A stretch of 64,000 nt of DNA from Atherix ibis. Lineage: Eukaryota; Arthropoda; Insecta; Diptera; Athericidae. Shown piece by piece: positions 58,150 through 64,000 of the stretch; the stretch's first letter is position 1; each line of letters begins with the position of its first letter. The DNA is taken from NCBI GenBank assembly GCA_958298945.1, contig OY282610.1, forward strand, positions 37,083,667-37,147,666. The letters run 5' to 3'. The notes beneath the pieces were generated by a model. It saw only the letters and a list, made by a program, of their open reading frames with translations, made no database searches and was not told the origin of the DNA. A program made the translations under genes and the position numbers.

Positions 58150-61100
58150 AAATTTATTTATGAGAGCACAACCCCTTAAATAACTAATCTGCTGTAAAAA
58201 AAATATTTTTTACGAAATTTCTGCTATAAAAATTCACAATTCTTATTAAGTTTCTTGCTTTATAGCATATTTTTATATAAATTCACTCTTTTTTCTATGA
58301 AAATTTAAAAAAGTTTCTAATTTCCTGAAATAGAAATTTTCATTTTGTGTCCTAAAATTTTTCAATTGTTTACTATAAAAATTTCTATTTATTTTCCATA
58401 CCACAATAAGATGCAAATGTGGTTTTGATTTTCAGCTTTTAAAATGCATAATTACCTGCTATAAACGGTTATATTTTTCTGATAAAAAAATTCACTAATT
58501 CTTTTAATATTTGCAATTTTTCTACTATAAAAGTTTCAAATTATCTACTATAAAAATGCACTTTTTTTCTATAAAAAATAAGTTATAAAATTTTGTTGTT
58601 TCATGCTATAATATTTAAAAACTTATCTGCTGTAAAAAAAGACTTTTTTACGAAATTTCTGCTATAAAAATTCACAATTCTTATTAAGTTTCCTGCTTTA
58701 TAGCATATTTTTATAGATTCACTCTTTTTTTCTACGAAAGTTTAAAAAAGTTTCTAATTTCCTGAAATAGAAATTTTCATTATGTGTCCTAAAAATTTTC
58801 AATTGTTTCCCATAAAATTTTTTATTTATATTCCATACCATAAAAGTTGAAAATGTGATTTTGATTTCTGCTTTCAAAATGCATAATTCCTAAATACTGA
58901 AATTAAAAATATTGTAATGCGAAGTTTAAATTTTTTTACCACAACAAAAAAAAACTCACAATAATCTACTATATTTTTATGATTAAAAACAATAATATTG
59001 TTATATGTGAAATTTCTAATTTTCTGTCGCATTAGTTTATAATTGCCTGCCATAAATATTCACAACTTTTTTTAAAATATTTTCCACTATAAAAACTTAT
59101 TTATTCTTATAAAGTTTCCTACTATAAAAATTTCTGTTAAAAAATTTTGCGATTCATTTCGTTCATACCATAAAAGTTAATCTGTTCTAAAAATCCATTC
59201 TTCATTTTTTAACCATAAAATTTAAAATTTTCTATTAGCAAGTTTGCAATTTCTTACTATAAGAACTCACCATAATCTAATCGTTTTTTTCATAATTACA
59301 AACTGAAATTAATTTTAACATTCAAAATTCACACGTTTCTACTGCAATAAAAAGTTCTCCATTTTTTTTTTTGAAATTTCTCATCTTATTGATAAAAGTT
59401 TAAATAATCAATATTTAAATTGTTTTCCAATTATAATTTTCTGAAAAGAAAAAAAAACAATAACAAAAATTCAACATTCTCTGTCATAACGCTAGTAATT
59501 TTTTTTACTATAAAATAAGTAAAAATAATCTAATCACATTTTCATACCATACTTTTTTTGATTTCTTATATTTTAAATTGCCAATTTTCTTCTGTAATAG
59601 TTGATGATTTTCTTCTATAAAAACTTACATTTTTTTTGTTGAATTTTTCTACTATAAAAATACACTTTTTTTTAAGTTTCCTATTATAGAAATTCACAAT
59701 TTTGTCAATAAATATGTATTATTTTTGTATGATTAAAATGTTTTGGCAAAGAATTTTGCGATTTGTTTACTAGAAAACTTAAATTTTCAGCTATAAAAGT
59801 TTACAATTTTCGGCTATAAAAGTTTACAATTTTCAGCTATAAAAGTTTACATAAAATTTTGATTTAAATACACAATTTCCAGCTGGTTAAATTCAACATT
59901 TAATGTTGGCATTCACAATAATCTAATAATATTTTCATTATTTTTGGATATGAAAAAATGTCTCAATTTCTTACGTTTTAAATTCCCAATTTTCTCTTGC
60001 AATCGTCGCTAATTTTCTGCTACAAAAATTCACAACTTTATGAAAGTCCCTTTTATGAAAATTTACAAATTTGGTCGATAAATATTTATAATTAGTTTAT
60101 TACTGGAATTTTTTTTCTGTAACAAAACTCACCATCTTTTATTATAATAGTTTTTTTTAAATTTCCAGCTACTTAAATTCACAATTTTTTGCCTAAAAAT
60201 TCAATTTTTCGCCTGTCATAAGACCTTGCAAATCCCAATAATCTACTAATTTTTTGATAATTTTTAGTAGAATATTTTTTCTTAAATTTAAAATTCAATT
60301 TTTTAATATTAAAGTTTAAAACTTTTTGCTATAAAAATTCAATATCTTTTTTGGAATTTTCTGCACAATTTCTGAATATGAAATTATAAAATTTTTTACT
60401 TTAAACAAATTCAAAATATTTTTCACAATTTTCTAGTCAAGAATTCCAAATGTTCTGCTATAAAAATTGTACAATTTTTTACTCTCAAAATTCACAATTT
60501 TCGTCTTTGGAAGTTGTTTTTCTTTTAATATTCGGAATTAAATAATTTGTTAAAATTTTTATTATAAAAATGAACAATCTTCTTTTATATTGTAAATATT
60601 CATAATTTTTTGAAACGAGAAATCTTTAAATTTCTTACGTTTAAAATTCCCAACTTTTTTGCTATAAAAATTCAGAACGTTCTTAAAATTTTCAAAATTT
60701 TTTTATAAAATTTCCTATCATAAAAATTCACTATTTTTTTTATGAATATTTATAATTTTTCAGTATAAAAATTCACAAATTTTTGCTATAAAATCCACCA
60801 TTTTCGGTCATATTTACCAATTATTTTCATAGTATTTTGAAATAATTTTCTTTTGATATTTTCTTTCATTTAAAATGCGCAGTTTTCTATTAAAAAAGTT
60901 CATAATTTTCTTCAATAAAAATGCATAAATTTTCTGCTATAAAAATTCAAAACTTTTTGTTATAAAAATTTGTCAATAAAAAAAAACTCACAAAAAATTA
61001 AAGATTTCTTAAATTTTTCTAAATTGTTTTACGTGTAGATATTATTAAATAAACCCCAAAAAAATTGAAGATCATCTAAAATATGTCTAAAATATAATAT

Positions 61101-61650
61101 TTTTAGGTGTTATTAAGTTGAAAATAAGGATTTCATGAATCCGTTTTAAGTATTTTAGTTCTTAAAAAAATTTACTTAAAAAAAATGCAATTATCTGAAC
61201 ATTTTTACATCTTCTAATCCTTTAGAGAGAGATTTTTTTTAATTTTGTCTCAATCATTTAAGGTCTTATAAAATTGACCTAATTAGATCCTCTAAAATGT
61301 ATATAAAAATTTTCACAGTTTTCTTTTAAGCAAGTTCATAATTTTCTACAATAAAAATACATTATTTTTCACTATAAAAATATATAATATTTTTGCTATA
61401 AAAGTTCAAAATTTTCTGCTATAAAAATAAAAGTTCAAAATTGTTTATTTTAAAAATTCACAATTTTCTTTTTTCCCTCAGATAAGGAATTATTGTGAAC
61501 TATTATTTTTTCCGTAAAATAAAAGTTCAAAATTGTTTATTTTAAAAATTCACAATTTTCTACTCAAGAACTCAAAATGTTCTGCTATAAAAAAAAGTTT
61601 TTATTCTAAAAATTCACAATTTTCTTCCATTAGAATTTTTTTTCAAATCC
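58150..61650. repeat. Diffuse GCTATAAAAATTCACAATTTT array
   Basis: GCTATAAAAATTCACAATTTT and variants (ACTATAAAAATTTC, GTTATAAAAGTTC) recur every 25-50 bp on this strand for 3.5 kb. A longer repeat is seen: about 58180-58440 (from CTGCTGTAAAAAAA to TTTTGATTT) recurs at 58628-58868. From 61500 the phrase approaches the 77-bp satellite that follows, which probably grew out of this array. Confidence 0.8.
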
Positions 61651-61655
61651 GAATG

Positions 61656-62885
61656 AAATTCAATAAAAAAAATTCACAATCTTTCGTTATAAATAATCAT
61701 AATTCATTGCTATAAAATTTCCAATATTTTCGAAATTCAATAAAAAAAATTCACAATCTTTCGTTATAAATAATCATAATTTTTTGTTATAAAATTTCCA
61801 ATATTTTCGAAATTCAATAAAAAAAATTCACAATCTTTCGTTATAAATAATCATAATTTTTTGCTATAAAATTTCCAATATTTTCGAAATTCAATAAAAA
61901 AAAAATCACAATCTTTCGTTATAAATAATCATAATTTTTTGTTATAAAATTTCCAATATTTTCGAAATTCAATAAAAAAAATTTACAATCTTTCGTTGTA
62001 AATAATCATAATTTTTTGCTATAATATTTCCTATATTTTCGAAATTCAATAAAAAAAATTCACAATCTTTCGTTATAAATAATGATAATTTTTTGCTATA
62101 AAATTTCCAATATTTTCGAAATTCAATAAAAAAAATTCACAATCTTTCGTTATAAATAATCATAATTTTTTGCTATAAAAACTTCCAATATATTTCGAAA
62201 TTCAATAAAAAAAATTCACAATCTTTCTTTATAAATAATCATAATTTTTTGTTATAAAATTTCCAATATTTTCGAAATTCAATAAAAAAAATTTACAATC
62301 TTTCGTTGTAAATAATCATAATTTTTTGCTATAAAATTTCCTATATTTTTGAAATTCAATAAAAAAAATTCACAATCTTGCGTTATAAATAATCATAATT
62401 TTTTGCTATAAAATTTCCAATATTTTCGAAATTCAATAAAAAAAAAATCACAATCTTTCGTTATAAATAATCATAATTTTTTGTTATAAAATTTCCAATA
62501 TTTTCGAAATTCAATAAAAAAAATTTACAATCTTTCGTTGTAAATAATCATAATTTTTTGCTATAAAATTTCCTATATTTTCGAAATTCAATAAAAAAAA
62601 TTCACAATCTTTCGTTATAAATAATGATAATTTTTTGCTATAAAATTTCCAATATTTTCGAAATTCAATAAAAAAAATTCACAATCTTTCGTTATAAATA
62701 ATCATAATTTTTTGCTATAAAAACTTCCAATATATTTCGAAATTCAATAAAAAAAATTCACAATCTTTCGTTATAAATAATCATAATTTTTTGCTATAAA
62801 ATTTCCATTATTTTCGAAATTCAATAAAAAAATTCACAATCTTTCGTTAATAATAATCATAATTTTTTGCTATAAAATTTCAAAT
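61656..62885. repeat. 77-bp satellite, 16 units, with higher-order structure
   Basis: The unit starts AAATTCAATAAAAAAAATTC, continues ACAATCTTTCGTTATAAATA, ATCATAATTTTTTGCTATAA and AATTTCCAATATTTTCG. Starts lie at 61656, 61733, 61810, 61887, 61965 and so on, 77-78 bp apart. Marked variants (A-run plus TCACA; TTTACAATCTTTCGTTGTA; AATGATAAT; AACTTCCAATATATTTCG) occur in the same order in units 4-7 and 11-14, 542 bp apart. The last unit is truncated near 62885. Confidence 0.95.
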
Positions 62886-64000
62886 TTTTTTAGTTTTCTT
62901 TAAAAAATTTAAGTTTTTTTTCTGCAAAACTTCTCGATTTCTTGCAACAAAAAACTATCATCTTCGATAACGAAAAACAAATCAAATTAAGCTTTGTAGG
63001 AAAAAAAATGGCGGTTAATTTAAATCGGTTTAAATGAATCCCAAGGAAATTTAACAAAATCACATATTTATTGTATTGTAAATTAAAAGTCGCATATAAA
63101 TTTATTGGGGTAGAAATTGTATAACATATCATCAGCATTACTGATAACTGCAATGAATTCGGTTTTTTTTGGGGGGAGGGGGAAGTTTCTTTTGCACGTT
63201 TTGGGCGTACCCTATTTCTACCCTATTTACAAATCGCACTTAGTTCATCCTTGAATGATTTTCAAGTCATTCAATTTGAAATTGTCGTATACCTGATTGC
63301 CTCCCATTTACTGATTTTTCGCCGCATCAGAAATGGTTTAAAAGAAAGATGAGTTGGGGTATGGTTGGTGAAGTGCATATTTACTCACGTTCCTAAGTAT
63401 GTATGTGGGATAACAGGTGATATCCTCGGGTATTGGGTCTGTTATTATTGAGTACCATTTACCCATTTTCACCCCAGGAACTACTAGCAAAAATGGAGTC
63501 ATACTCGACTAATCGAAACTGGGCCCAAAAGGGAGCCTAGTCCTGGTATGCTGGTAGGTAGGTAGGTACTCGTGTTCTGATCATTTTCTGATGCCGCAGA
63601 AGTAGCTTCGAAATTTTATTCATTCTCAGTAATTTTACACCTTTTCGCACCTCCAGCGCCATTCCCATTTCAATTTCGGTTCCCATTAAATATATCGTTT
63701 TGGGCTGGGGAGGAATGGGGGTGGGTAGTTGTGTGCAGATTTCGTATATCCACGAATGGAAATGGATTATTGCTGTTGCTATTTTCATCGTATCAATAAA
63801 GGTAAATACGAATCTGGTTAGTTAATGCGTGTAATCCAATGGCTGAATAATAGATGGTTGCTGTTACAAGGGGATGCAGGAAAATGTGCGAAGGATAACG
63901 GTTGAAGTATTATCAAAAGCTAGAACTAAGATAATAAAAGAAGGAATGGCAATAACAATGATTATCGTCAATGTGTATTCTTGTTCCTCTTCCAAGAAAC
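62886..64000. other. No recognised gene
   Basis: Unique DNA with more balanced composition from 63.15 kb on. It contains a G-run at 63170-63181 and (GTAG)n at about 63553-63568. The - frame 63537-63788 (83 codons) has no family match. Could be intron or intergenic. Confidence 0.45.

Noticed and set aside
61656..62885. CRISPR-like regular spacing
   Set aside because: The whole 77-bp unit is repeated with no unique spacers, and the DNA is eukaryotic; it is a satellite.

Overview
The window looks like eukaryotic nuclear DNA from an insect, most likely a dipteran. It is very A+T-rich (clearly above 70% by eye, not counted). It has spliceosomal exon borders, decayed Tc1/mariner elements of insect type, R1-clade and other LINE fragments, a tRNA-like SINE head and many simple and tandem repeats. 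I saw no operon, rRNA gene, CRISPR array or intact tRNA. The species call is inference.

Genes. The strongest host gene signal is on the + strand. A G+C-richer first coding exon (24812-25566) encodes a Ser/Arg/Gly-rich, probably disordered N-terminus. A 76-nt internal exon (30404-30479) follows, with a strong acceptor and a consensus donor, and its phase fits a donor placed one base before the first exon's apparent stop. A candidate 22-nt microexon (52855-52876) is again in compatible phase. If all three belong together, most of the window from 24.8 kb rightward is intron. I do not recognise the protein.

Layout. 1-0.72 kb: a ~73-bp satellite. 0.72-4.07 kb: no recognised gene. 4.08-6.4 kb: two mariner relics on the - strand. 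7.8-12.5 kb: mariner fragments, a degenerate GGTCCTAATTT array with a 60-bp palindrome, and pieces of a second transposase family. 14-20.3 kb: two more copies of that family, a LINE tail, and a ~940-bp module present twice, each copy preceded by a ~152-bp array. 24-30.5 kb: the gene region, its intron holding a LINE tail and 72-bp and 153-bp satellites. 31-38 kb: TTTTCCATAAAA-type arrays. 41-48.4 kb: a transposon graveyard, with an R1-clade LINE nested in a DNA transposon, an internally deleted mariner, a further - strand copy, a mariner with both terminal repeats, and a SINE-like head. 50.4-54.7 kb: two related CTGCTATAATT arrays on either side of the microexon. 58-62.9 kb: a diffuse array, then a clean 77-bp satellite with higher-order structure.

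The recurring theme is degenerate A+T-rich tandem arrays, several with periods near 75 or 150 bp despite unrelated sequence, expanded between very short coding exons, with dead DNA transposons among them. No transposase here appears able to function: each has stops, frameshifts, or a lost or changed catalytic segment.
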